A DNA stretch of 64,000 bases from the NCBI RefSeq assembly GCF_001579845.1, contig NZ_CP007440.1, forward strand, positions 2,174,001-2,238,000. The letters run 5' to 3'. The stretch comes from Rhodoplanes sp. Z2-YC6860. Its GTDB lineage: Bacteria > Pseudomonadota > Alphaproteobacteria > Rhizobiales > Xanthobacteraceae. This document shows positions 28,029-35,554 of the stretch, in pieces (position 1 is the first letter of the stretch; every line of letters starts with the position of its first letter). The translations under genes were made by a program, and so were the position numbers. The notes under the pieces were generated by a model. It was not told the DNA's origin, did not search any database, and worked only from the letters and a program-made list of their open reading frames with translations.

Positions 28029-28994
28029 ATGCGCTTCACGCTCGGACTCTGCGTCGCGGGTCTCATCGGGGTGCTGGCACAGCCGGCGCAAGCGCAATGG
28101 AGTCCGCAGCGCCAGATCACCATCGTGGTGCCGATCGGCGCGGGCGGCGGCGTCGACGCCACGGGACGGCTGCTCGCCGAAAAACTCACCGAACGGCTCA
28201 AGCAGCCGGTTGTGGTCGAGAACCGCACCGGCGCGGGCGGTCTTACTGGCACCGATACTGTCGCCAAGGCCGCGCCCGACGGTCACACCATCCTGCTGAT
28301 GGAGACTTCGTCGGTGCTGCACAAGTGGCTGCACAAGGACGTGCCGTTCGACGTGGTCTCGGATTTCACGCCGATCGCCCGCGTCGCGGTCTCGCCGTTG
28401 GTGCTATTCGCGCAGCCTTCGTTCGGCCCGAGCAACGTGCGTGAATTGATTGCGCTGGCGAAGTCCGAGCCGGGGAAGCTGTCCACCGGGACGCCCGGCG
28501 TCGGCACGCCGCATCATCTCGCGCTGATGATGCTGAACGCGATGGCCAAGATCGACATTCTCAACGTGCCGTATCGCGCGGCCGCCGCCTCGCTCAACGA
28601 TCTGCTCGCGGGGCAGATCCCGATGATCTGGGCGGCACCGACGGCGGCGATGCCGCATGTTGCGGCCGGCAAGCTCAAGGCATTGGGTGTCGCGTCGGGC
28701 CAGCGCGAGGCTTCGCTGCCGGATATTCCAACCGTCGCGGAAAACGGCGTGCCGGGCTTCGATCTGACGATCTGGTTCGGCGTCGCCGTGCCCTCGAAGA
28801 CGCCGCCCGATGTGGTGGCGCGGCTGTCCAAGGAAATCGCCGAGATCGCAGCGCAGCCCGACGTGAAAGAGCGCATCCAGAAATTCGGGCTGACGCCGTC
28901 CTATGCGGACAGCGACGCGTTCCGCGCCCAGGTGCGCGACGATCACCTGCGCTTCGGCAAGATTATCCGCGAGGCCGGCATCAAGCCGAATTGA
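28029..28994 (+). CDS. Bug/TctC-family periplasmic binding protein
   Basis: A 321-residue binding protein with signal MRFTLGLCVAGLIGVLAQPAQA and mature start QWSPQRQITIVVPIGAGGGV. VVENRTGAGG and VPYRAAAASLNDLLAGQIPM match the family. GGGAGGGA at 28018-28025 fits the second of two adjacent ATG codons (28029). It is divergent from the TPP-enzyme unit across about 118 bases, so it may share its control. Its last 14 bases overlap the end of the convergent glycosyltransferase gene. Confidence 0.9.
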   Translation: MRFTLGLCVAGLIGVLAQPAQAQWSPQRQITIVVPIGAGGGVDATGRLLAEKLTERLKQPVVVENRTGAGGLTGTDTVAKAAPDGHTILLMETSSVLHKWLHKDVPFDVVSDFTPIARVAVSPLVLFAQPSFGPSNVRELIALAKSEPGKLSTGTPGVGTPHHLALMMLNAMAKIDILNVPYRAAAASLNDLLAGQIPMIWAAPTAAMPHVAAGKLKALGVASGQREASLPDIPTVAENGVPGFDLTIWFGVAVPSKTPPDVVARLSKEIAEIAAQPDVKERIQKFGLTPSYADSDAFRAQVRDDHLRFGKIIREAGIKPN

Positions 28995-30072
28995 CGAGAA
29001 ACTTATGCACGAGTTTCGCAGATCGCTCGACAGCGAGATAATTCTCGCGCGCGTGCTCTGCCATCAGGCGCTCCTGCGGAATCATCTTCTCGCGCTTTAG
29101 CGCGCTCCGCTTCTCGTCGTTTGATCTTGCAGGAAGAGTCGCGGCGGCCTCAAGGTAGGGCTCAAGCCGAAAGGTTTGCAGCCATCGATCCGTGCTCGCG
29201 CGGGCGAACGCAACGCCCTTACCATATTGATCCAAAATCTCTTGCGCCAATCGTTCGGCCGACAGGGGGCGTTCGCAACATCGGCCGGTGAAACTGAAGC
29301 GATGCGCACGTTCGATATTCTCTGGATCGAGATATCCCGGTCCGCCGAAGTGGCCGTAAACATACACTGGCGTCCGCGACGCCAGCGCGTATTGCACGGT
29401 TTTGCCGATAGAAATGACCAGGTCGGTAGCGGCGATAATTTCAGGGCACACCAGGGTGCTTGTCGTTGCTGTTCCACCGAAAACCTGGACCTGGGCTGAC
29501 CGCTTGAGTATCTCCAGCGCACCCAAAACATCAGGATCGAGATGGTTGCTGACCACGGTGATGCGCCGCGGCGTCGCTGGCTTGTCGAAATGGCTGCGGA
29601 AGAACGCGTTGGGGGCGGCGTTGTGAAACACCGTGATCGGCGTCGTGACCCCGACCGAGAGCAAGTGCTCGGCCGTCAGCGCCGAGTTGGCAAACACCGC
29701 ATCCGCCAGTGCTCTTTCGTAGGCCCAGCCGCCGCTTTCCATGAACGACCGTCGTGAAAGTCGCCCAATGATGATGCGCGTGGTCTGAAGGTCTTCGGCT
29801 GTCTCGTCGTAGCCGAAGAGCGGAAGGACCTGATGTTGCGCGTAGACCAAATCGTACGTGAACGGTCGAATTTGCGACGAGTCATCCGTTGGCGTGATGC
29901 CCAGACGCTCGGCTGCAAGCTTAGCCATGGTGCGGCCCGCCGAGTTTGCAAAAAGGCAAATCTCATAGCCCAGCGCATGGAAGTGGGTCGCCCACTCCAA
30001 GGCGACCACTTCTGATCCCGCGATATCACGGAAATGGTTTGTTGCAATCAGCAGTCGCGGACGCCGGGACAT
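28981..30072 (-). CDS. Glycosyltransferase-like protein (GT4/GT-B type)
   Basis: About 363 residues, starting at ATG 30072 (MSRRPRLLIATNHFRDI). The N-terminal half has the pattern of GT-B enzymes (GSEVVALEWATHFHALGYEICLF), and the C-terminal half has DLVISIGKTVQYALASRTPVYVYGHFGG, where a nucleotide-sugar site is expected. The usual GT4 E-x7-E motif is not clear, so activity is uncertain. A TTG start 22 codons upstream is less likely. It is divergent from the YihY gene and overlaps the convergent Bug gene by 14 bases. Confidence 0.65.
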   Translation of the reverse strand: MSRRPRLLIATNHFRDIAGSEVVALEWATHFHALGYEICLFANSAGRTMAKLAAERLGITPTDDSSQIRPFTYDLVYAQHQVLPLFGYDETAEDLQTTRIIIGRLSRRSFMESGGWAYERALADAVFANSALTAEHLLSVGVTTPITVFHNAAPNAFFRSHFDKPATPRRITVVSNHLDPDVLGALEILKRSAQVQVFGGTATTSTLVCPEIIAATDLVISIGKTVQYALASRTPVYVYGHFGGPGYLDPENIERAHRFSFTGRCCERPLSAERLAQEILDQYGKGVAFARASTDRWLQTFRLEPYLEAAATLPARSNDEKRSALKREKMIPQERLMAEHARENYLAVERSAKLVHKFLVNSA

Positions 30073-30182
30073 GCCGAGTGCGTTATTGGAAGGTCGAGAC
30101 AAGCGCAAGAGCGGACTGCGCTGGTATGCGCGAACCAATTTCCAGTTCCGATCGTTATGCGTGATGGTCGTGGATCGGCATC

Positions 30183-31184
30183 ATGAGTCTGGTCAGAAAG
30201 CTTGGTGCGCGAGTGCTCGACGGCGCGGTCGTGGTCGCCGCGGTGGCGATCGCATGGAAGCTGCAGAAGCAGCCTGAGCCTGCTGTTGAAATCTATACCT
30301 CTGCCGGCACGGCAGGTCCTTCGGTGCCGACATTTGGCGCCGGTGGCTGGCCGAGGCAGGCTTCGTGGCATTGGTGGTGGGGCACGCTTGTCGACATCTA
30401 CGAGGCCATGAGCAAGGATCGGCTGCTGGCCGTCGCGGCCGGCGTGGTGTTTTACGCGCTGCTGGCCATCGTGCCTGCGATCACGGCTTTTGTGTCGTTC
30501 TACGGCCTGTTCGCCCATCCTCGGACCGTGGAGGATCATCTCTCGCTGCTGGCGAACGTGATGCCCGCTGGCAGCATCGAGCTCCTGCAGGGACAGATCG
30601 CCCGGCTGTCCGCAGAGCCCAGCGGGCTGAGCGTTGGCTTCATCATCGGTACGCTCATCGCGCTGTGGAGCGCTAATGCCGGCGTCAAAGCGATGATCGA
30701 TGCGCTCAACGTCATCGAAGGCCGCGAGGAGCAGCGCGGCATCGTGCGGTTCAATCTCACCTCGCTGGCGCTGACGCTGGGCATGCTCGCGTTTCTGCTG
30801 ATTGCGATCGGCGCCGTGGTGGCATTTCCGCTGGTGATCTCGACGCTCGGTCTCAAGCCACTCACCGGCGTGGTGCCATGGCTCATTCGCTGGCCGGTCT
30901 TGTTTGTCGCGATGGCCATCATCCTGATGGTGTTCTATCGCTTCGGCCCGAACCGCACCGGGCCACGTCGAGCCTGGCTGACGGTCGCAGCGCTCGCCTG
31001 GCTCGCGGGCTCGGCGGTGCTGTCGTTCTATCTTTCGAATTTCGCCGATTACAACGCGGCCTATGGCTCACTGGGCGCCGCCATTGGCCTGATGATGTGG
31101 ATGTGGCTCTCGACCATCTCTGTGCTGATCGGCGCGCAACTCGACACCGTGATCGAGCGGCGCCTCATGCTGCCGCGTCATTGA
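30183..31184 (+). CDS. YihY/BrkB-family inner-membrane protein
   Basis: A 333-residue membrane protein. After a first hydrophobic stretch (residues 13-24) it has the family segment AAGVVFYALLAIVPAITAFVSFYGLF and further helices up to GSLGAAIGLMMWMWLSTISVLIGAQLDTVIE, which is the YihY signature. Once called ribonuclease BN, the family is now seen as transporter-like or of unknown function. The C-terminus overlaps the end of the next, convergent gene by 7 bases. No strong ribosome binding site is seen before ATG 30183. Confidence 0.88.
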   Translation: MSLVRKLGARVLDGAVVVAAVAIAWKLQKQPEPAVEIYTSAGTAGPSVPTFGAGGWPRQASWHWWWGTLVDIYEAMSKDRLLAVAAGVVFYALLAIVPAITAFVSFYGLFAHPRTVEDHLSLLANVMPAGSIELLQGQIARLSAEPSGLSVGFIIGTLIALWSANAGVKAMIDALNVIEGREEQRGIVRFNLTSLALTLGMLAFLLIAIGAVVAFPLVISTLGLKPLTGVVPWLIRWPVLFVAMAIILMVFYRFGPNRTGPRRAWLTVAALAWLAGSAVLSFYLSNFADYNAAYGSLGAAIGLMMWMWLSTISVLIGAQLDTVIERRLMLPRH

Positions 31185-31582
31185 ACGGCGTGCCGGTCCA
31201 GGTAACTGCGTGATGCCGCACGTCCGCTCTGCCGCTCCGAGATCGGGCGATCCCAGTCGTCGGCAGTCCGTTGTCCATTGGTTTCGGCCTGCGCTCGCGC
31301 CTTGGCTGAAGCCGCGTAGTCGATCTGTGCACCACCGTCGATGGCGGGCGTCGAGCTGCGGTAGGGCGACGGATCAGGCCGCGAGATCATCTCGTTGTAT
31401 GACATCGGAACCCATCGCGCGACCGGGTCGGACGCGAGCTTCGTTCCATCGCCGGTCAGCGCCGGGCCACCGATCCAGATTCCCCCCAGAATGCCGATGC
31501 CGACCAAGGCGAGGCCAAGCATCGCGAGCTCGGCATATGGCTTCGGTCGCGTTTCCCGTTTGTAAAAGACTGGAGCGGGCAT
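31178..31582 (-). CDS. Small membrane protein of unknown function, likely stress-induced
   Basis: About 134 residues from ATG 31582, which has GGAG 7-8 bases upstream. Residues 19-38 (LAMLGLALVGIGILGGIWIGG) form one membrane helix; the rest is polar and low in order, with DPSPYRSSTPAIDGGAQIDY and an Arg/Ser-rich tail. No known domain. Upstream lies an EcfG-type promoter (31648-31673), so it is probably part of the general stress response. Several in-frame ATG codons precede the chosen start. Confidence 0.6.
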   Translation of the reverse strand: MPAPVFYKRETRPKPYAELAMLGLALVGIGILGGIWIGGPALTGDGTKLASDPVARWVPMSYNEMISRPDPSPYRSSTPAIDGGAQIDYAASAKARAQAETNGQRTADDWDRPISERQSGRAASRSYLDRHAVQ

Positions 31583-31647
31583 GCAGGCGTCTCCGGTCAT
31601 GGTCATTGCCACCGTTTGTCGGCCTCTCTGTGAGGTTCCAAACCGAC

Positions 31648-31673
31648 AACGTCGTTTGATATTGGGACGTTCC
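31648..31673 (-). promoter_or_regulatory. EcfG (general stress sigma factor) promoter
   Basis: On the minus strand GGAAC (31673-31669) and CGTT (31651-31648) are exactly 17 bases apart, matching the GGAAC-N16/17-CGTT consensus of EcfG-type sigma factors in alphaproteobacteria. It lies about 65 bases before the ATG of the small membrane protein gene. Confidence 0.6.
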
Positions 31674-31720
31674 GTTCTCACACGTGGCGAAATCAGCCAT
31701 TCCACAGCTGCGGGGCCGCG

Positions 31721-31751
31721 AAAAAAAGCCGCCGGGCGTGAAACCCGGCGG
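31721..31751 (-). terminator. Rho-independent terminator
   Basis: On the minus strand an 8-bp stem CCGCCGGG/CCCGGCGG (31729-31751) with a 7-nt loop is followed by C and seven T (31721-31727). It ends the gene at 31781-32539. Confidence 0.85.
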
Positions 31752-31780
31752 CGGATGAAAGAGTTTGGCGACGTTAAGCG

Positions 31781-32539
31781 TCAGATCTGCGAAGCGACCT
31801 GCTCGAGCCCCATGATGCGCGCAAGCTTGCGCACCTCGCTCTTCTGATCGTCCCGCAGCCTCATCAACAGCGGCATAGCCGCCCAGATGAGCTGCTGAAC
31901 TTCCGCACTGTTGACGTCGATGTTCACGCGGCTGCCTTGCATCTGCTTGGTGTGACGAAGCTGCGTGCGTGCGACCTCGCGCAGTGCACTCTCTACCGCG
32001 GGCCAGTACTCGATCTGATCGGTGGTGAGACGGAGCCGCGTCTTGAGGCCGGCGATCGCGCCGTCGTCGAGCATGGTGCTCGGAGCGGGCGGTGTGGCCG
32101 CGGCCTGCCGTTTCGGCTTTTCCGGAGGAACCGGGAGCGCTGCGACCGCCTGCGGTTTCTTGGCCTCAGGCGCGGCCGCGACGGGCTCGGTGGTCGCCGG
32201 GGCGGACGCCGTGGTCTGCGGCTCGGGGATCGCGACCATCGGCTGCGCCGCGGTCACGGTGTTGTAGAGACCTTCGAGGTCGGAGCTCTGCGGCGCGGAC
32301 GCCAGCATGAAGCTCGCCTGCTGATCGCCGGAGGTCAGTGCCACCGGCAGGAGGCTTGCCATGCGGTTGGCCTTGATGGCCCGGTTGGGCATCTGTGGCG
32401 CCGCATCGTCGACGGGGAGGGCGCTGCTGGAGCGCATGGCAAACGTGGTGATGCCGGCCAGGAGAACGGTGGCCGCGCCGAACACGGCGATCCCGGCAGT
32501 CAGGCGAACGGCGAGACGAGTCAACGGTCGTTTGGACAA
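31781..32539 (-). CDS. Envelope-anchored protein with Pro/Ala-rich linker, unknown function
   Basis: About 252 residues. An N-terminal membrane helix (LTAGIAVFGAATVLLAGITTF) is followed by a Pro/Ala/Lys-rich linker (about residues 100-160) and a C-terminal helical domain of about 95 residues (LKTRLRLTTDQIEYWPAVES, then MPLLMRLRDDQKSEVRKLAR). The C-terminal pattern with YWPAVE is reminiscent of LTXXQ/Spy-like domains, which I treat as a hint only. TTG 32539 is chosen because GGGGAG lies 7 bases upstream; GTG 32554 is the alternative. A CtrA-like box lies about 60 bases upstream. Confidence 0.6.
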   Translation of the reverse strand: MSKRPLTRLAVRLTAGIAVFGAATVLLAGITTFAMRSSSALPVDDAAPQMPNRAIKANRMASLLPVALTSGDQQASFMLASAPQSSDLEGLYNTVTAAQPMVAIPEPQTTASAPATTEPVAAAPEAKKPQAVAALPVPPEKPKRQAAATPPAPSTMLDDGAIAGLKTRLRLTTDQIEYWPAVESALREVARTQLRHTKQMQGSRVNIDVNSAEVQQLIWAAMPLLMRLRDDQKSEVRKLARIMGLEQVASQI

Positions 32540-32595
32540 GCGAACACTCCCCACACAACTGCACTAGGTAGAGCCCCTTTAGTCGCAAACTCCGC

Positions 32596-32610
32596 TTAAC
32601 AGGGGCTTAA
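32596..32610. promoter_or_regulatory. CtrA-box-like site
   Basis: TTAA (32596-32599), 7 bases, TTAA (32607-32610): an exact match to the CtrA consensus TTAA-N7-TTAA, with a third TTAA just beside it (32613-32616). It lies between the methyltransferase gene and the start of the envelope protein gene. Confidence 0.45.
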
Positions 32611-32647
32611 CCTTAACGGGCGGCAAATGCTGTCCCCGCCGATCCCG

Positions 32648-33346
32648 TCAACGTGCGTGTGCCAGGAACGTCATTCGCTTGGCATTGTGGCCGATATTTG
32701 AGCGAGCCCGCTGGACCGTAAAACCTGCGGCTTCGAGCTTTGCCGTGATTTCGCCTTCTTCGTATCGCTCGAGCCCCAGCGATTTGCGGAGCTGCCAATA
32801 ATTGGAGAAGCGGGTCCGGACGAGGCCCTTCAGGGCTTGCCAGTAGAAGCCCTCTTCGGAGCCGAAGCGCAGGAGCGCCATCGCGTCGGTCAGCGCCGAG
32901 ACCTTGCGGGGAATCACGTCGCCCAGGACGAACAGCCCGCCGGGCTTGAGCAGCTTCCGAAACAGCCGGAACAGCGAGTCGAGCTCCTGCGGCGAGACAT
33001 ATTGCGCGACCGAGTGCATCACGATGGTGTCGACCGACTCGGCCGCCATGATCTTGATGTCATCGGGCTTGCGCACCACGATCTTGGGATTGCCGGCATA
33101 GCGGCCGGCGAGCATGCCGCGCACATTCGGCGCCGGCTCGCACAGGATCAACCGCCCAACTTTGTCGGCGACGAGGGATGCCGACAGCGCCTCGCCGCAG
33201 CCGTAGTCGAGCATCACGCCGTTGCCGCCCTCGGGCGCATAGCTGCGGATGTCCTCGGCGATGCGCCGGAAATGCGCAGCCTCGTGCCGCTCATCGACGT
33301 ACAGCGGATTCTTGCTGTCCCAGAATTCGACCCAGTCGGACGACAT
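32648..33346 (-). CDS. Class I SAM-dependent methyltransferase
   Basis: A 232-residue methyltransferase. Motif I is VMLDYGCGEALSASLV (about residues 44-59), followed by LILCEPAPNV (motif II acid) and the post-motif LFRKLLKPGGLFVLGDVI. The N-terminus (DWVEFWDSKNPLYVDERHEAAH) is characteristic of a small-molecule or lipid/sugar methyltransferase, but the substrate is unknown. It lies between carA and the envelope protein gene, all on the minus strand with gaps of about 100 bases. Confidence 0.85.
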   Translation of the reverse strand: MSSDWVEFWDSKNPLYVDERHEAAHFRRIAEDIRSYAPEGGNGVMLDYGCGEALSASLVADKVGRLILCEPAPNVRGMLAGRYAGNPKIVVRKPDDIKIMAAESVDTIVMHSVAQYVSPQELDSLFRLFRKLLKPGGLFVLGDVIPRKVSALTDAMALLRFGSEEGFYWQALKGLVRTRFSNYWQLRKSLGLERYEEGEITAKLEAAGFTVQRARSNIGHNAKRMTFLAHAR

Positions 33347-33445
33347 GACTCAAGCCAGCCCGGTTAATTCCCCGAGAGGTGTGGCTAGCTCAGTTACCCC
33401 ACAGCCGCAATAGCGGCCGTCTTTGCACCGAATGGGTTTCTCCGG

Positions 33446-34642
33446 TCAGGCCGCCTGCGCCTTGCGCGCCCGCATCAATTCGACGAAGCGGGTGAAGAGA
33501 TAATGGCTGTCGCGAGGGCCAGGCGAGGCCTCCGGATGGTATTGCACCGAGAACACCGGCCGGTCTTTCAGCGCAATGCCGCAGTTCGAGCCGTCGAACA
33601 GCGACACATGTGTCTGCTCGACGTTCTTGGGCAGGCTATCTTTGTCCACGGCAAATCCGTGGTTCATGGACGTGATCTCGACCTTGCCCGTGGTCATGTC
33701 CTTCACGGGGTGGTTTGCGCCGTGATGGCCCTGATGCATCTTCATGGTGCGGCCGCCGAGCGCGATGCCGAGCATCTGATGGCCGAGGCAAATTCCAAAC
33801 GTCGGCGTGCCGCTGTCGATCAGCTTCTTGATCACCGGGACCGCATACTCGCCGGTTGCCGCCGGATCGCCGGGGCCATTGGAGAGAAACACGCCGTCGG
33901 GCTTCAGCGCGAAAATATCATCGGCACTGGTCTTGGCCGGCACCACCGTCACCTTGCAGCCGGCATCGGCGAGGAGGCGGAGGATATTGCGCTTCACCCC
34001 GTAGTCGACCGCGACCACGTGGAATTCCGGGCTGGTCTGGCGGCCGTAGCCTTTGCCCCATTGCCAGGATGTCTCGTCCCAGGAGAAGCGCTGGGCGGAG
34101 GTCACCTTCGGCACGAGGTCCATGCCGACGAGGCCTGGCCACTCGCGGGCTTCCTTCTTGAGTTTATCGAGATCGAACTTGCCGGACGGCTCGTGGGCGA
34201 TCACCGCGTTGGGCATGCCCTTTTCGCGGATCAGAGCCGTGAGCGCGCGGGTGTCGATGCCGCAGAGTGCGATGACGCCGCGCGCCTTCAGCCACTGGTC
34301 CAGATGTCGCGTGGCGCGGAAGTTCGACGGCTCGGTGATATCGGTGCGCAGGATGGCGCCGCAGGCGCCCGGCGTCGCCGCGAGGTTGACGGTTTCGATG
34401 TCCTCTTCGTTCGTGCCCACATTGCCGATGTGGGGGAACGTGAAGGTGATGATCTGTCCGGCGTAGGAGGGGTCCGTCAGGATCTCCTCGTAGCCGGTCA
34501 TGGCGGTGTTGAAGCAGACCTCGCCGACCGCGTGTCCGGTCGCGCCGAGGCCAAAACCCTCCAGCACGGTGCCGTCGGCCAGCACCAGCAGGGCGGTGGG
34601 TTTCCGCTCGATCCAGCCTGAATCGTCTTGTTTGGGGCTCAT
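33446..34642 (-). CDS. carA: Carbamoyl-phosphate synthase small subunit
   Basis: A 398-residue glutamine amidotransferase subunit. The N-terminal CPSase domain (TALLVLADGTVLEGFGLGATG, then FNTAMTGYEEILTDPSYAGQ) precedes the class I glutaminase domain with the nucleophile in GICLGHQ (about residue 280) and the His/Glu pair in QYHPEASPG. It releases ammonia for CarB, encoded 12 kb away on the same strand. The start lies about 107 bases from the divergent yqeY gene. No strong ribosome binding site adjoins the ATG. Confidence 0.97.
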   Translation of the reverse strand: MSPKQDDSGWIERKPTALLVLADGTVLEGFGLGATGHAVGEVCFNTAMTGYEEILTDPSYAGQIITFTFPHIGNVGTNEEDIETVNLAATPGACGAILRTDITEPSNFRATRHLDQWLKARGVIALCGIDTRALTALIREKGMPNAVIAHEPSGKFDLDKLKKEAREWPGLVGMDLVPKVTSAQRFSWDETSWQWGKGYGRQTSPEFHVVAVDYGVKRNILRLLADAGCKVTVVPAKTSADDIFALKPDGVFLSNGPGDPAATGEYAVPVIKKLIDSGTPTFGICLGHQMLGIALGGRTMKMHQGHHGANHPVKDMTTGKVEITSMNHGFAVDKDSLPKNVEQTHVSLFDGSNCGIALKDRPVFSVQYHPEASPGPRDSHYLFTRFVELMRARKAQAA

Positions 34643-34749
34643 ATGGGGCCTAGATAGGCCTCCGGGCCGTCCCCGTCAAAGGTTCATGGCCCGCTGTGAA
34701 CAGCCCCGGTGGAATGGCCGGTTTCGCTGGAAATTTTTGGGGGTCTGCC

Positions 34750-35208
34750 GTGCTGCGCGAAAGCATCAACAACGCCATGAAGGATGCGATGAAGGCCCGC
34801 GATGAGCGCCGGGTCGGCACGCTCCGGATGATGAACGCGGCGATCAAGAATGCCGATATCGAGGCGCGCGGGCAGGGCAAGGAGCCGCTCAACGAAGCCG
34901 ACTTGATGTCGCTGTTCCAGAAGATGATCAAGCAGCGCCAGGAGTCCGCCGAGCTCTATGAGAAAGGCGGGCGGCCGGAGCTTGCCGCGCAGGAGAGCGG
35001 CGAGATTGAGATCATCTCGTCCTACCTGCCGCAGCAGATGTCTGACATCGAGGCCGGCGCCGCGATCTCGGCGGTGCTGCAGGAGATCAATGCCCAGACC
35101 ATGAAGGACATGGGGCGGGCGATGACGGCGTTGCGCGAGCGCTTCGCGGGCAAAATGGATTTCGGCAAGGCCAGCGGCAAGATCAAGGAATTGCTCAGCA
35201 AGAAATAG
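34750..35208 (+). CDS. GatB/YqeY domain-containing protein
   Basis: A 152-residue helical protein. LRESINNAMKDAMKARDE at the start and the GEIEIISSYLPQQMS segment are the YqeY signature, a domain related to the tail domain of GatB that can bind tRNA. GTG 34750 is chosen because GGGGG precedes it by 6 bases and it gives the usual family length; an in-frame ATG at 34696 lies 18 codons upstream. It is divergent from carA and is followed by a clear terminator. The cellular role is not well defined. Confidence 0.92.
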   Translation: MLRESINNAMKDAMKARDERRVGTLRMMNAAIKNADIEARGQGKEPLNEADLMSLFQKMIKQRQESAELYEKGGRPELAAQESGEIEIISSYLPQQMSDIEAGAAISAVLQEINAQTMKDMGRAMTALRERFAGKMDFGKASGKIKELLSKK

Positions 35209-35249
35209 ATGACAGGGCATACGCGGTCATCACGATCGCGTCTGTGCCC

Positions 35250-35282
35250 GCGCCGTGGCCTTCGCCGCGGCGCTTTGTTTTT
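35250..35282 (+). terminator. Rho-independent terminator of yqeY
   Basis: GCGCCG (35250-35255) pairs with CGGCGC (35268-35273); the TTTGTTTTT tract follows directly. It lies about 40 bases after the yqeY stop. The remaining gap up to 35554 holds the Pho box and otherwise nothing I can name. Confidence 0.8.
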
Positions 35283-35455
35283 GCGCGATTGCATCGACGT
35301 CCTGCCCGACCGCTATGCGATGTCACGTCCGGCATTTTGCGAACTTGATAAAAAAGATCGCGTCGAAGCTGGCGTGATCGTCAAGAAGCGAACGTCGATC
35401 CGCAGTGACATCAGAAGTGAACAGAGCGCTCGGTTTTTGTCATCGTTCCATTCGA

Positions 35456-35473
35456 CTGTCATCAAACTGTCAT
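35456..35473 (+). promoter_or_regulatory. Pho box (PhoB binding site)
   Basis: Two perfect direct repeats CTGTCAT (35456-35462 and 35467-35473) are separated by CAAA, which gives the 11-bp period of the PhoB box and agrees with the CTGTCATAWAWCTGTCAY consensus at all but one position. It lies about 82 bases before the PAS-GGDEF-EAL gene and points towards it. Confidence 0.7.
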
Positions 35474-35554
35474 TTTGTGACAAAGGTCCGCTTAACTTCG
35501 ATTTAGCCGCAACGCTGTAAGACCGCACCAACAGTAGGTTGGGTGCGGAGCATT

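Noticed and set aside
26024-28444. An 806-codon plus-strand frame opposite the TPP enzyme gene
   Set aside because: Same antisense artefact; the TPP enzyme on the minus strand has intact cofactor motifs.
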